Of a stretch of 64,000 bases of DNA, positions 38,801 to 47,996 are shown piece by piece; position 1 is the stretch's first letter; each line of letters begins with the position of its first letter. Under the pieces are notes generated by a model. That model did no database searches, was not told the origin of the DNA, and worked only from the letters and a program-made list of their open reading frames with translations. This DNA is from a marine bacterium B5-7 (GTDB lineage Bacteria; Pseudomonadota; Gammaproteobacteria; Arenicellales; CAJQKF01), in the NCBI GenBank assembly GCA_021604525.1, contig BQJD01000012.1:1-64000 (forward strand), given 5' to 3'. The translations under genes were made by a program, and so were the position numbers.

Positions 38801-39776
38801 ATCTGATAAAGCTTCGCGCATATTTTCAACTACTCCGGTGAATGTCGAATTTCTGAACAAGATTGATCTTGATCTGAAAGCTGGTATTAACGAATTTCAT
38901 TTCGGCGATCTTCCTCTCGAGAAAATTCAGATCAAGGTCGATGGCAGTAATGGCGTGGTGAATGTGTTGTCTCATCAAATACTGTTTGAAGGTGACTCAA
39001 CTCTTGATCTTAAGGTGGATGTGCGTTCTGAAAAGCCGCGTGTTGATATCGATTTCAAGGCATCGGCAGTCAACCCTGGTCGTTTTGTTAAATCAGGGAA
39101 TAATGATCATCAATATAGTGGTGATGTCGATATTGATATTGCTCTGAAAGGCGTGGGTAATTCTCAGAATGCGATAGTTTCATCCGGCACCGGTTATTTG
39201 ATACTTACTGTGAACAAAGCATTATTGCCGGACAGCAAACTTGATCTGTTGTCTGCGTCGATCGTGATGGAAGTGCTGCGATTGGTCAATCCGTTCAAGA
39301 AGCAACAGCAAGGTATGAAAATTGAATGCGGATTGATTGCCTGGAAAATCGGCAATGGATTTGCAGTTGCTGATAAAACCATCGTCATAAAGGGTGATCG
39401 TCTATTTCTTCTTGGTGAGGGCAAGATCAATTTGTCAGATGAGTCTTTGGAAATGGTGTTTATACCCAAAGCCCAGGAAGGTTTGGGTTTTAATACATCG
39501 GGGCTGATGAAATTTATCGGCGTAGGTGGCACGCTATCCAAGCCGGTAATCAGACCCGATGCCAAGGGGCTGTTAAAAAGTGGCGCAAGTATAGGTGCGG
39601 CCTGGCTCAGTGGCGGTATGAGCCTGTTGCTACAGAACATGTTTGATCGCGTAACCGCCGGTAGTCGTGAATGCGAACGCGTAGAGGGTTTGTTCCGCGA
39701 TCATCTGGCAGGTGTCCAATCATCACCCGAACAAAGCACTGGCACACAAGCGCCTAGCAAACAACAAACACGTTAA
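35853..39776 (+). CDS. AsmA-family large envelope protein
   Basis: A 1307-residue protein with one N-terminal membrane helix (about 7-28, LIKIFTGVVFGLVLMIAAG). The AsmA-like N-terminal region follows (GQVVRIDGDLDFDFS...LKTRDVSV), then a very long repetitive beta-rich periplasmic part. The C-terminal AsmA_2-like domain includes DLLSASIVMEVLRLVNPF, IAWKIGNGF and FIGVGGTLSKPVIRPDAKG. Such proteins form hydrophobic-groove bridges thought to move phospholipids to the outer membrane. It is larger than E. coli AsmA (about 617) and nearer to YhdP in size. It stands alone. Confidence 0.88.
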   Translation: MATRLIKIFTGVVFGLVLMIAAGLLFLTTDTARDLLADYLSSISGQVVRIDGDLDFDFSEWSLKTRDVSVATDDSEPFVELERIELRDLKAVLNTAGGPPVKIKVEHVDVHMDRLPSGGGTPSKSLAELLPPFGFALEVVNLNAYGREREKPLIIIDGTTLDFDTPHNLAFAVRGEFRDNPLTSRLTLEMPDDSAVAGKAAGNPDENTDSKASAGHHPHLSGWIDYSGLTLLVDGEIADVMSARGINLHFTAGGDIGQQAIGSSAAFIDEHVSGRLSGDVGNLTFDIEQFDATTRYGSISLAAKVNTVDRVMLVESGKFSVVANNIQAFLGDFEIPLGYRGPGTAAAAFRGDLDDMMISDIDINVGNGQLIARADVGVTGTKDARVVSITDGKVTLDIEDSASLLTLTDYWLPLNGTLKGGASVKGSLGNLVINDFIVNLNDGELRTDGAFDVGLTPEQPPEITLRDVNVSINTSDIGPLIKQVDAKGGWFIKHDRSVTEQWVEFIGPPVDRTAGDSPDSAASEVVADNKVHLPTKGALKASAKLNGTFRKIAIQKLKADYHDGLLSGEGAVDIVLTDSKPEVILKDTALRLNAKDFAQAARIIGLNIPSEGNINANAVVSGPIENIQISTLKADLGEGAVIIDANGTAGFGRGAETDDARAMLNLVTTATFDRADRVFKTMPMPTWFGGTGLVSGTLVHADHLTSLNQLDAGFTGSAGKTRITGDIKNLENFAFSGLIIEFDAAPGSGTEASSNGLVDASEEPDKSSGNTTIQKLHVTVELPDGLDGVGQFSGSAVTDLGHVQTKGTVAAPREFGKIDASFEFEPVERRSPDNEVAGSTSLKTFTGTIKMDSLVSRRLEINAKTADGTGRIHYSGAVDPAGGDGTLLIEHLDLNILAAIAGVDSTFANHIDLDAGIVYDKSSLEFKDVLLKAGDSDVSGRILVDLPGENKPLPVVHADVQSRMLKFSDFIVEESKSEASGDESDKASRIFSTTPVNVEFLNKIDLDLKAGINEFHFGDLPLEKIQIKVDGSNGVVNVLSHQILFEGDSTLDLKVDVRSEKPRVDIDFKASAVNPGRFVKSGNNDHQYSGDVDIDIALKGVGNSQNAIVSSGTGYLILTVNKALLPDSKLDLLSASIVMEVLRLVNPFKKQQQGMKIECGLIAWKIGNGFAVADKTIVIKGDRLFLLGEGKINLSDESLEMVFIPKAQEGLGFNTSGLMKFIGVGGTLSKPVIRPDAKGLLKSGASIGAAWLSGGMSLLLQNMFDRVTAGSRECERVEGLFRDHLAGVQSSPEQSTGTQAPSKQQTR

Positions 39777-39818
39777 CATTTGTCGACTCTAGTGGTCGCT
39801 TCGAGTAACAGGCCACTG

Positions 39819-40304
39819 TCAGGATAGATTCTTTTCGAAGAATACGCTCATGGGGTCTTCTCGATAAGCGCCATATGATGAACGTCGTACATATCCTGCG
39901 TATTCATACAAGGCAATTGGTCCTGCATCAAGCGATCCCGTTTCAAGACGCGCCAAAGCAATACCACGTTGTATCAATTCGAGTTCAAGTGTAGAGACTA
40001 TACGACTCGCTATGCCAAGACCCCGTGATTCGGGTTCGACATACACGCGCTTGATCTCAGCATATGTTCCATCGTCATGCATGATTTTGAACATCCCGCA
40101 ACCGACGATCTTATGGTCAATTATCGCGCCAAATGCGCAGCCACCATGAGCTTCAAGCGTCTCGATGTCATCAAGATGATTACTCTCAAGCGGATACAGA
40201 TCGGCAAGTTCAGCGTCAAGTCTGGAGACAAGATTCACCAGTTGTGGATGTCGTAGCGAACAAGCTTCGATAATCAGGTTTTCCCCAATGTTTGTTGTGC
40301 TCAT
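39819..40304 (-). CDS. GNAT family N-acetyltransferase
   Basis: A 161-residue acetyltransferase-fold protein. The acetyl-CoA-binding loop is PESRGLGIASRIV. It is preceded by the core strand YAEIKRVYVEP and followed by the ALYEYAGYVRRSSYGAYREDP segment. The C-terminus, with an acceptor Tyr in the GYV region, is usual for the family. Its substrate cannot be told from sequence. Single gene between the AsmA gene and a divergent TPR protein. Confidence 0.85.
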   Translation of the reverse strand: MSTTNIGENLIIEACSLRHPQLVNLVSRLDAELADLYPLESNHLDDIETLEAHGGCAFGAIIDHKIVGCGMFKIMHDDGTYAEIKRVYVEPESRGLGIASRIVSTLELELIQRGIALARLETGSLDAGPIALYEYAGYVRRSSYGAYREDPMSVFFEKNLS

Positions 40305-40507
40305 GGTTCCTAAAAAATTATCAATCGGGCAATGTATTCAGTTGGCAGAAACAATAATCATATTATTCGAGTCGACTATAACCTTTGTCCATGACTACAC
40401 CCTATTTTGGTATCGTCACAGATTATGGCAACGCTACCGGCTGGACAGCCGATGATGATCCATGTCATCGTTTGATCATGCATACTTTTCCCACTAGAGT
40501 AAAAATA

Positions 40508-41179
40508 ATGCTTGCGGTTATTGCGGCAGGTGGATTTACGCACGCCTGCGCAAGCGAAGATCCGATCGAAGACCAGCTTGTATATGCCTACGAGCTGTTC
40601 CTCCTGGAAAATCCGTCAGACCCCCTAAGCGCTGAATTATGGCAAAAACTCGGAAATATTTATCTGCATCAAGGACATTATGATGATGCACGCAAAGCCT
40701 ATGGCAATGTGATACGTCTGGCTGTCGAATCGCCGGACCATGATTCACCCGAACGTTTGGCCGCAGAGCTTGGTATCGGGCTGAGTTTAAGCGCTGAGAG
40801 ACGTTTCGATGAGGCCGTAGTGCAACTGCGTAAAGCGGCTGACAATGCGTCCTCAGCAGACGTTTCGAAAAACATGATATCGGTGTATCGCGAACTTACC
40901 AGTATTGGGCTTCGCACGGATGACTACGTATTGTCGTTTGAATATGCGAGTCACGCACAGAAAATTTATAAAACACTCGGTTATTTGAACGATGAAGCCG
41001 ACATGTTGTTGGTCATGGGTGTATCGAGCGCGCAACAGGGAAACATGCAACAAGCCCGGGAATTGTTGAAAAAAAGCTTCCACATTCTGACGGAGATTGA
41101 TAACGCCACGAGTATTGAGCAGGCGAGTCGGGTTGTGAAGATCGCCAATGAATTTGGTATCGACTCAAGCGCGTGGTAG
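40508..41179 (+). CDS. Exported tetratricopeptide-repeat protein
   Basis: From ATG 40508 this gives 223 residues. The start is a short signal peptide MLAVIAAGGFTHACA, with cleavage likely after ACA. TPR-type helices follow, for example AELWQKLGNIYLHQGHYDDARKAYGNVIRLA and LLVMGVSSAQQGNMQQARELLKKSF. The frame is open to 40385 with another ATG at 40478, so the start is uncertain. It is probably a periplasmic scaffold. The last 15 bases overlap the convergent RND permease gene. I know no named homologue. Confidence 0.65.
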   Translation: MLAVIAAGGFTHACASEDPIEDQLVYAYELFLLENPSDPLSAELWQKLGNIYLHQGHYDDARKAYGNVIRLAVESPDHDSPERLAAELGIGLSLSAERRFDEAVVQLRKAADNASSADVSKNMISVYRELTSIGLRTDDYVLSFEYASHAQKIYKTLGYLNDEADMLLVMGVSSAQQGNMQQARELLKKSFHILTEIDNATSIEQASRVVKIANEFGIDSSAW

Positions 41180-44100
41180 ATCGGACTCAATCCGCTTCAA
41201 TCCGTGGTTAACCCGCCTATGGCTGCGCCCCATGAATATTCGATAAAGAAGCGGAACAAAAAACAGCGTTAACAGGCTTGAGATGCTGAGTCCCCAAACA
41301 ATCGATGTGGCCACCGGACCCCATAACAGCGACTTGCCACCGAGACCGGTGGCTAATGACAGCAGCCCGGCGATTGTGGTGAGGGATGTGATCAATATCG
41401 GTACGACGCGCCTCCTCGCCGCATACAGGATCGCATGAATGACCGTGTAGCCAGTGTCCAAGCGTATGTTGGCGGCCGAGATAAGCACAATCGCCGAGTT
41501 GACAGAAATTCCCGCCAACGCGACCACGCCATACAGGGTAAACAGGCTTAACGGGTTATCGCTGATAATCAAACCAAGTACCACGCCTGTAAATGCCAGC
41601 GGAATACTCGACAGAATCATGATCGGTTGAAAGTAGCTCTTGAACTGTGTTCCTAGAATCAAGTAAATCAGGCCAACACCAAACAGAAACAACATGCCGA
41701 TAGCATCGAGGCTTTCTTCGATATCGTCAAGTACACCGGTAAAGTCGAGATCGATACCAGAATGACGATCGTTAATGGTTTCCCAGAATGCGCGTATCTC
41801 GTTGTTGATAGCAACCGTGTCGGTCGCTTCCTTGTCGATATCCGCACTCAGCGTTATGGCGCGTCGAAAATCATAATGACGAATATTTCCCTGTCCGCGT
41901 TGGTAAGTTGGCTTCAACAAAGTCGATAGTGGCACGGCCTGATTGTCACGGCCGGGCAGGGTGGTTTCGAGAATACTGTTGATGTCGCTCATCGTATCTT
42001 CGGCCGACTTGAGGCGTACCTCGACCTTTTCGCCGCGATCCTGAAAACTTGTCAACACTTCACCGTCGACCAGTATGCGCAGAGTAAGATAAAGTGCGCT
42101 CGGATCGACCCCGGTGCGTGCCAGTGCGTCGAAGTCGACTCTTAAACGCAGTTCCTGCTGGCCCGGTTCTTCATCGTCGCCGAGATCGAAGACGGTCTTC
42201 TTGTTGGCAAGGAATTCACGTAGTTGTGCTACCGCAGAGCGTATGGCATCGAAGTCATCGCCGCGAACCTTGATGTTGATTGGCTTGGATATTGGCGGAC
42301 CGCCTGCCAGTCGAAGAAAAGTCAGGCGCTTGGGTCCGGGTATCCTTTCAATCTTGGGGCGTAACGATTCGATGATCTCATCGACGCTCCGAATGCCGGG
42401 TCCTGTAGGCTTCAGGGAAACCAGAATCTGTCCGTAGTGATCTCCGAACAAGGGTTCAATTTCAGTGAATGTCTGGCCTGCATAACTGACCACCGAGCGT
42501 ACCTCGTTACCCCTGAGTTCGCGTCTGACGATGGCTTCGACTTCGCTTACCTTATCCATGGTGGATTCGAGTCGGCTGCCACCCGGCATTTCGATGTTTA
42601 CATAAAAAAGTCGCAGTGGATCACTGGCAAAGAAATCAAGGCGTATCGTGCCCATTGCAACCGCACCGATTGAACCTGAAATCATCAACACAATGGCGAT
42701 TGCTGAGACCCATGGATGACGAAACACACGGATCAGCATCCTTGTATATAAGACACGAATAGAATGCAGGAAGCGTACCCGCATACGTTGTATCCAACCT
42801 GGGTTCGACAAATCGATGCGCATCGATGTGATATGCACAGGCAGCATCCAGAAAGCTTCGATCAGGCTGATGGCAAGCGCAACCGTTACAACCAACGGAA
42901 TCACCAGCATGAACTGACCGAGTATTCCAGGCAGGAGCATCAATGGCAGGAACGCTGCCATGGTGGTTAAAACCGCGGTGGTAACCGGCGCAGACACCTC
43001 TGATAGTGCTGCAACTGTTGCCTCGAATGCCTGATAGCCGCGCTGTAACCGATAATAGATTGACTCGACTACAACGACCGCATCGTCCACCAACATGCCG
43101 AGGCTGATGACGATACCGAGCAGTACGCTGACGTTAAGTGTTTGATCGAAGTTTTTCAGTACCAGAAACGTACCGGCAAGAATGAACGGTATGCCGATGC
43201 AGGTTAAAACCGCAATGCGCATGCCAAGAAACAGCCAGGTCACTACCAGCACCAAAGACAAGCCCAGCGCGGCATTGGTCTGCATGACGCGCAGCGCATC
43301 ACGAGTCACCTGGGTTTGATCATCAACCAGCTCTGCGAATACTCCCTGGCTTTTCATCAACGAGTTGAAGCGTTCGGTATAAGTGTGAAGTCGCTCGACC
43401 AGGTCAATGATATTGGCGTCGGCTTTCTTGGTGACCGACAGCATTACCGCCGGATGTCCCTTGTAGCGAACCTTGCGGCGCGCTTCGGCAGCGCTCCGTT
43501 CGATATCGGCGACATCACCGAGGCGCACTTCCATTCCAGGCAGTGGCAGGGTGATGTCAGCGAGATATTCAGGATCGGGGCTGGTGCCGAGTAATCTCAC
43601 CAGCCAGCGTTCGTCATCTATATCAATACTGCCGGCGGCGACGTCGCGAAAATATGTCTGGATAGTGTGGGCAACATCGGCTGGTGAAAGTCCGAGTGAT
43701 TCGAGACGTTGGGGATGCAGCCGGACTATCATTTCCGGATCGGGTAAAGCCGTGGTTAGTACCCGATCAACATCCTTCATCCGTTCCAGCTCGTCATTTA
43801 CGCGTTGGGCGTGACTGCGCAGGTGTTCGCTATCGGCCAATCCGTAGACTACGATTGTCGCCGTTGGAAAAGCATTGGCGCTCGTCACCTCGAATATGAC
43901 CGGGTCAAGTACGGCGTCGGGAAGCTCAGCCTCGGTATTTTGTATCTCACGCCTTAGATCGTTAACGCGCTTGTCGAATACGTCGCTGTCGATTTCATTG
44001 AATCGCACCACGATGTTGGAGGTTGACTCACGACTGGTACTGGAGACGAAGCGTACGTCGGAGAGTTTCTGCACGGCATCTTCAAGAACATCGGTAACAC

Positions 44101-44278
44101 GCTTTTCGACGTCTTCGGCAGATGCGCCCGGATAGATTGTAGTGATATCGATCCAGTTGAAATTGATGGTCGGATCCTGCTCCCTCGGCAATGTCATATA
44201 GACGAGCGAACCCAGTATCAGCACCAGTGCAAACATCAGGTTGGCGAGAACGTGATTATTGAGCAGCGTACGCAGCAT
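41165..44278 (-). CDS. RND-family efflux permease (HAE1/AcrB-like)
   Basis: A 1037-residue inner-membrane proton-driven exporter. It begins with one helix (NHVLANLMFALVLILGSLVYM), a large periplasmic pore loop, then six helices, and the duplicated second half. The proton-relay pair of aspartates is in GMLVDDAVVVVES. Helix 10-11 sequences (YGVVALAGISVNSAIVLI) match the family. The acidic pair points to HAE-type substrates rather than heavy metals. It is downstream of its fusion-protein gene, with 26 bp between them. No outer-membrane partner lies nearby, so a shared TolC is assumed. Confidence 0.93.
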   Translation of the reverse strand: MLRTLLNNHVLANLMFALVLILGSLVYMTLPREQDPTINFNWIDITTIYPGASAEDVEKRVTDVLEDAVQKLSDVRFVSSTSRESTSNIVVRFNEIDSDVFDKRVNDLRREIQNTEAELPDAVLDPVIFEVTSANAFPTATIVVYGLADSEHLRSHAQRVNDELERMKDVDRVLTTALPDPEMIVRLHPQRLESLGLSPADVAHTIQTYFRDVAAGSIDIDDERWLVRLLGTSPDPEYLADITLPLPGMEVRLGDVADIERSAAEARRKVRYKGHPAVMLSVTKKADANIIDLVERLHTYTERFNSLMKSQGVFAELVDDQTQVTRDALRVMQTNAALGLSLVLVVTWLFLGMRIAVLTCIGIPFILAGTFLVLKNFDQTLNVSVLLGIVISLGMLVDDAVVVVESIYYRLQRGYQAFEATVAALSEVSAPVTTAVLTTMAAFLPLMLLPGILGQFMLVIPLVVTVALAISLIEAFWMLPVHITSMRIDLSNPGWIQRMRVRFLHSIRVLYTRMLIRVFRHPWVSAIAIVLMISGSIGAVAMGTIRLDFFASDPLRLFYVNIEMPGGSRLESTMDKVSEVEAIVRRELRGNEVRSVVSYAGQTFTEIEPLFGDHYGQILVSLKPTGPGIRSVDEIIESLRPKIERIPGPKRLTFLRLAGGPPISKPINIKVRGDDFDAIRSAVAQLREFLANKKTVFDLGDDEEPGQQELRLRVDFDALARTGVDPSALYLTLRILVDGEVLTSFQDRGEKVEVRLKSAEDTMSDINSILETTLPGRDNQAVPLSTLLKPTYQRGQGNIRHYDFRRAITLSADIDKEATDTVAINNEIRAFWETINDRHSGIDLDFTGVLDDIEESLDAIGMLFLFGVGLIYLILGTQFKSYFQPIMILSSIPLAFTGVVLGLIISDNPLSLFTLYGVVALAGISVNSAIVLISAANIRLDTGYTVIHAILYAARRRVVPILITSLTTIAGLLSLATGLGGKSLLWGPVATSIVWGLSISSLLTLFFVPLLYRIFMGRSHRRVNHGLKRIESDLPRA

Positions 44279-44304
44279 GATGAACGGGATGATCGACTAT
44301 GAGT

Positions 44305-45429
44305 TTAGTGGCTTGCTTCGACAATAACCTTGCGGCCATCTTCGAGGGCATGTCGGCCATCGATCACGATACGTGTATCGGCGGCCAGATCTGTTTGTAC
44401 CGGTTTGCCTTCAAGGGCGCCTATGAGTTTGACAAAGCGTGCATGCTCTCCATCAACCACAAAAATTCCCAGAGATGCATTGCGCCGAACTAGTAGATGG
44501 GCGGGAATTGCAAGGCCAGGCAGGGTCCACACAAGACGTCCCGGGGTGCCCGCAGTGGCTGTCGCGCCCTCGAACTCCAGTCGCGCCTGTTGGCTACGAG
44601 TTCCTTCATTCACTAACGGAACAACCGACCGAAGTTTTATCGGGTAACTCGTACCGCCGGCACTGAATGTCAATATTTGCCGGTCAAGTGATTCAATCGC
44701 ATCCAGCGGCACATCGGCACGAACTTCGAGTCGATTGGTATCAAGTACTTCAACTACCGGTGTTCCTGGCATGACATAAGCACCGAGACTGACCGGGCGT
44801 TGAATGACCACACCGGCAAAGGGACTGCGTATTTCACAAAGACTCACCTGGCGACGGGATAGTGCAATTTGCGCCTTTTGAGCGCTGATTCCGGCCACCG
44901 CTGAATCGAAGTCTGCCTGTCGTTGAACAAGCTGTTCTTCGGAGATATTCCGTGTCTTGATCAGTTTGAGAGCCCGATCAAGCTCCTCGCGCGCCAGCCG
45001 CCGGCGTGCCACCAGGGCGAGTAGCTGTGATTCATCCCGTGCCAGGATTTGCTGGAAATCGGCGCAATTGATGGTCGCGAGAATGCCGTCAGCTTCAACC
45101 GTGTCGCCTACTTCGACGCCGATAGATGATATGACTCCAGAGATTTGCGCGGCAACCTGCGTACGGTTGAGGCTGACCACGGTTGCCGGCGCACTCGATT
45201 CAATCACAACGGACACACTGGCCAATGTATCGACCGTCACCTCAAGTGGAGTTTCGACAATATCATCAGCGGCGTAAATTGAAGCGGGGCATGTTGTCGC
45301 GCACATCATTACCAATAAAATCAGAATCCTTCCGGAAATACTTGTTGAGCGTCGACGAAAACCGTGAACAGACGCCGTCGCTTCGGTAGAATACCGGACA
45401 CCACTCATCGGTTGGTTGCTTGATTCCAT
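44305..45429 (-). CDS. RND efflux periplasmic adaptor (membrane fusion protein, HlyD-like)
   Basis: A 374-residue periplasmic adaptor linking the RND permease to an outer-membrane channel. The hydrophobic export segment ISGRILILLVMMCATTCPASIYA is preceded by an unusually long basic N-terminus. Next comes a lipoyl half (VAAQISGVISSIGVEVGDTVEADGILATI is spread around residues 95-130), a coiled-coil hairpin, then the second lipoyl half (RSPFAGVVIQRPVSLGAYV) and the beta-barrel. I chose ATG 45429 because AAGGGA precedes it, although a start at 45408 is possible. The frame is open to 45567. Its start overlaps that of the opposite-strand gene. Confidence 0.88.
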   Translation of the reverse strand: MESSNQPMSGVRYSTEATASVHGFRRRSTSISGRILILLVMMCATTCPASIYAADDIVETPLEVTVDTLASVSVVIESSAPATVVSLNRTQVAAQISGVISSIGVEVGDTVEADGILATINCADFQQILARDESQLLALVARRRLAREELDRALKLIKTRNISEEQLVQRQADFDSAVAGISAQKAQIALSRRQVSLCEIRSPFAGVVIQRPVSLGAYVMPGTPVVEVLDTNRLEVRADVPLDAIESLDRQILTFSAGGTSYPIKLRSVVPLVNEGTRSQQARLEFEGATATAGTPGRLVWTLPGLAIPAHLLVRRNASLGIFVVDGEHARFVKLIGALEGKPVQTDLAADTRIVIDGRHALEDGRKVIVEASH

Positions 45430-45775
45430 GGTTCCCTTTTTAACCTTTTTAAAACAGTTGGCTCGCGATATCGGCCCATTGCGCGTAATGCACACAATAT
45501 TTCTCTTGATATTGATAGTGTCAGCTCCGTTTGCCGGAGGTGAAGGCGCGCGTAGTGGTTTTGCCATGTGGCCGACCCTGATAGCACCCGCCCTGGTGCC
45601 AATTTTTTACTTCGTTCTGCCACTGGATATGACCATGTCTGCGGTCACTCGATCCGGCGTGGTGGGCGAAGAGCACGCACGTCTGACGCGGGTAATCCGC
45701 ATCGATGCCATACTTTTTGTGGCGCTATTGGCGGCCTGGCTGCCATTCTTCCTGGCGCTCGTTTCCTACAGCTAA
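45428..45775 (+). CDS. Conserved small membrane protein of unknown function
   Basis: A 115-residue protein with three predicted membrane helices (about 21-37 VMHTIFLLILIVSAPFA, 48-68 WPTLIAPALVPIFYFVL and 92-113 AILFVALLAAWLPFFLALV). The middle loop is DMTMSAVTRSGVVGEEHARLTR. I do not recognise the family. The ATG at 45428 has no clear ribosome site and shares bases with the start of the divergent adaptor gene; TTG 45416 is also in frame. The M24 gene starts 16 bases later, suggesting a shared transcript. Confidence 0.6.
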   Translation: MVPFLTFLKQLARDIGPLRVMHTIFLLILIVSAPFAGGEGARSGFAMWPTLIAPALVPIFYFVLPLDMTMSAVTRSGVVGEEHARLTRVIRIDAILFVALLAAWLPFFLALVSYS

Positions 45776-45790
45776 TATCCGAGAACGCGA

Positions 45791-46939
45791 ATGTTACCTT
45801 TTTCCGGAGAGGAATTCCTTAACCGTCAGGCGCGTCTTCGTGCCGAGTTGAAAATCCGGAACCTCGATGGTCTGCTGATGTTTCGTCAGGAGAGCATGTA
45901 CTGGCTTACCGGTTATGAAACATTTGGCTTCTGTTTCTTCCAGTGCCTGTATTTTGGTGTGGACAGGCGGATGTTTCTGCTTACCCGGTCGGCGGATCAG
46001 CGTCAGGCACAATTGACTTCGGTGATCGATGAGATTCATGTCTGGATCGACGGTGATCCGCAAGGTCCGACCCTGCAACTGCGACAATTACTTGATTCAC
46101 ACGGAACCACCGGCGCCCGCCTTGGGGTTGAATATGAAAGTTACGGCCTGACCGCCCGTCGTGGCCGAGAACTGGATGCGGCGCTTGCTGGATTTTGCCA
46201 ACTGGAGGATCACTCCGAGCTGGTTGGGCGCTTGCGAATGATCAAATCTGAAGCGGAGCTTGAACATGTAAGACGGGCCGCGGAGCTCGCTGACGATGCA
46301 CTCGATGCGGCTGTCGGTTTAATCGGCCCGGGTGCCGACGAAGGTCACATTCTGGCCGCCATGCAGGGTGCCGTATTCGCGGGCGGCGGCGATTATCCAG
46401 GTAATGAATTTATAATCGGTTCCGCAGAACGCGCGCTTTTATGTCGTTACGCTTCGGGTCGTCGTGAACTTGGTGCCAATGATCAGTTAACCCTCGAATT
46501 CGCCGGCGTTTACCGGCATTACCACGTGGCTTTAATGCGCACGGTGCTGGTGGGCGATGTACACCCAGAGCATCGTGCGATGTTCGACGCGGCGGCCGAC
46601 GCTCTGACGGCGTGTAACGAAGCGCTTAAACCAGGCGCCACTGCCGAGGATGTGTTTAATGCCCATGCCCGGGTTCTCGATGCCGCCGGTTTCCAATCTC
46701 ATCGCCTGAATGCCTGTGGCTACAGCCTGGGTGCGCGTTTTACCCCGAGCTGGATGGATTACCCGATGTTCCACCAGGGCAATGCGGAAGTCATAACCGA
46801 GGACATGGTGATGTTTATGCACATGATAATAATGAAAAGCGACAGTGGCCGTGCCATGACCCTGGGAGAAACGGTTATTGTTGGCGCCAACGGTAACGAG
46901 CGCTTGAGTCGCCATCGCCCAGAGCTGATCTGTCGTTGA
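45791..46939 (+). CDS. M24-family protein, metal-independent creatinase / ectoine-hydrolase-like
   Basis: A 382-residue two-domain protein with the creatinase N-terminal domain (MFRQESMYWLTGYETFGF) and a C-terminal pita-bread fold. Canonical M24 metal ligands are mostly absent: the first Asp is E236 (LTLEFAGVY) and the second is A247 (YHVALMRT). The usual His motif reads GYSLGARF and the first Glu motif reads FMHMIIM. The YHxALxRT segment with H245 is like metal-free C-N hydrolases such as creatinase and ectoine hydrolase DoeA. It should therefore not be called an aminopeptidase by default. The substrate is unknown. Confidence 0.78.
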   Translation: MLPFSGEEFLNRQARLRAELKIRNLDGLLMFRQESMYWLTGYETFGFCFFQCLYFGVDRRMFLLTRSADQRQAQLTSVIDEIHVWIDGDPQGPTLQLRQLLDSHGTTGARLGVEYESYGLTARRGRELDAALAGFCQLEDHSELVGRLRMIKSEAELEHVRRAAELADDALDAAVGLIGPGADEGHILAAMQGAVFAGGGDYPGNEFIIGSAERALLCRYASGRRELGANDQLTLEFAGVYRHYHVALMRTVLVGDVHPEHRAMFDAAADALTACNEALKPGATAEDVFNAHARVLDAAGFQSHRLNACGYSLGARFTPSWMDYPMFHQGNAEVITEDMVMFMHMIIMKSDSGRAMTLGETVIVGANGNERLSRHRPELICR

Positions 46940-46971
46940 CAGGCAACTCACCGGGGCGTTGAAATCAACTT

Positions 46972-47904
46972 GTGATGCAAATTGAGAGCGTGACTGATTT
47001 TCTCTCAAGGTTGTCCAATTCAGCCGGGGTTGTCCTTCTTTATCATGCGACTTTTGCTCGTGTACCTTCGAGTCTGGCCAAGGGGCTGCACAATATCCGA
47101 CCGGAGATCTTGCGCACGCAGATTGAAGGACTTGCACGTTATTTCAAATTTATCGATGTCGATGAATTCGCCATCCTGGACGACCCGCGTGGCTATGCGG
47201 CGGTCAGTTTCGACGATGGCTATCGCTGTATATTCGATGAGGCTTTACCAATATTTGAAGAACTGAATATACCGATCACGGTGTACTTGAACGGTATTAA
47301 TTTTGCCGGTGGCAGTTTCTGGAGAGACAAGGTCAGGCTGGTTGAAAATCACGGCTGGACGAGTGAGTTCGAACGTTTTAGTGACGCCTTCAAGTCGGTT
47401 TCCGGAAAACGTTTTTATCGTTACAGTAAAAATCCGGCAATCAACAGCCGCATCATCGACCAGGAACTCGATCGGTTTATCGCCCATAAAGGCGGTATCG
47501 ATACACGTGTAACGGCGTGTGTCGATAACATCGACGATCTGCCGCGGCACCCGTTGGTTGGTTATGGCAATCACAGTCAGCATCACTACGTGCTGTCATC
47601 GCTGGACGCCACGGAACAGCATCTGGAAATTACTGCGACCGATGATTTACTGGAACGTATTGAGAATGCTCATATCAGCAAATTGTTCTCAGTGCCTTTC
47701 GGTGATGTGGGAGATTTTAACGAGGAGACCGTACGCATCCTCAAAGACGCAAACTATAATCATGTCTTAATGAGCCGAGGGCATGCGCATCGCGGTAATC
47801 ACAGCGTTCATGGCATCACTGCGGTGGAGCGTTGCATGCCCGCCGACACGATAGTTGACCTCGGTCTTGGTGCTTTGCGAACCAATAAGCACCATTATGG
47901 TTAA
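46972..47904 (+). CDS. Polysaccharide deacetylase family protein
   Basis: A 310-residue NodB-fold deacetylase. Motif 1 is AVSFDDGY (the catalytic base and metal Asp). Motif 2 is GNHSQHH with the metal His residues. Motif 3 is within KLFSVPFGDVGDF. An insertion of about 90 residues between motifs 1 and 2 is typical of the group acting on cell-surface sugars. No signal peptide is seen, so it may act in the cytosol on lipid-linked sugars. Start is GTG 46972 or ATG 46975; neither has a strong ribosome site. It starts 32 bp after the M24 gene. Confidence 0.85.
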   Translation: MMQIESVTDFLSRLSNSAGVVLLYHATFARVPSSLAKGLHNIRPEILRTQIEGLARYFKFIDVDEFAILDDPRGYAAVSFDDGYRCIFDEALPIFEELNIPITVYLNGINFAGGSFWRDKVRLVENHGWTSEFERFSDAFKSVSGKRFYRYSKNPAINSRIIDQELDRFIAHKGGIDTRVTACVDNIDDLPRHPLVGYGNHSQHHYVLSSLDATEQHLEITATDDLLERIENAHISKLFSVPFGDVGDFNEETVRILKDANYNHVLMSRGHAHRGNHSVHGITAVERCMPADTIVDLGLGALRTNKHHYG

Positions 47905-47996
47905 AAAAACTCCGCCAATCGGCTAGAATCGGTGCCCCGCAACGGGATACCCGCTGCCTTGTCATCGTTCGTAAACTGCAACTTTATAAACCAGCC

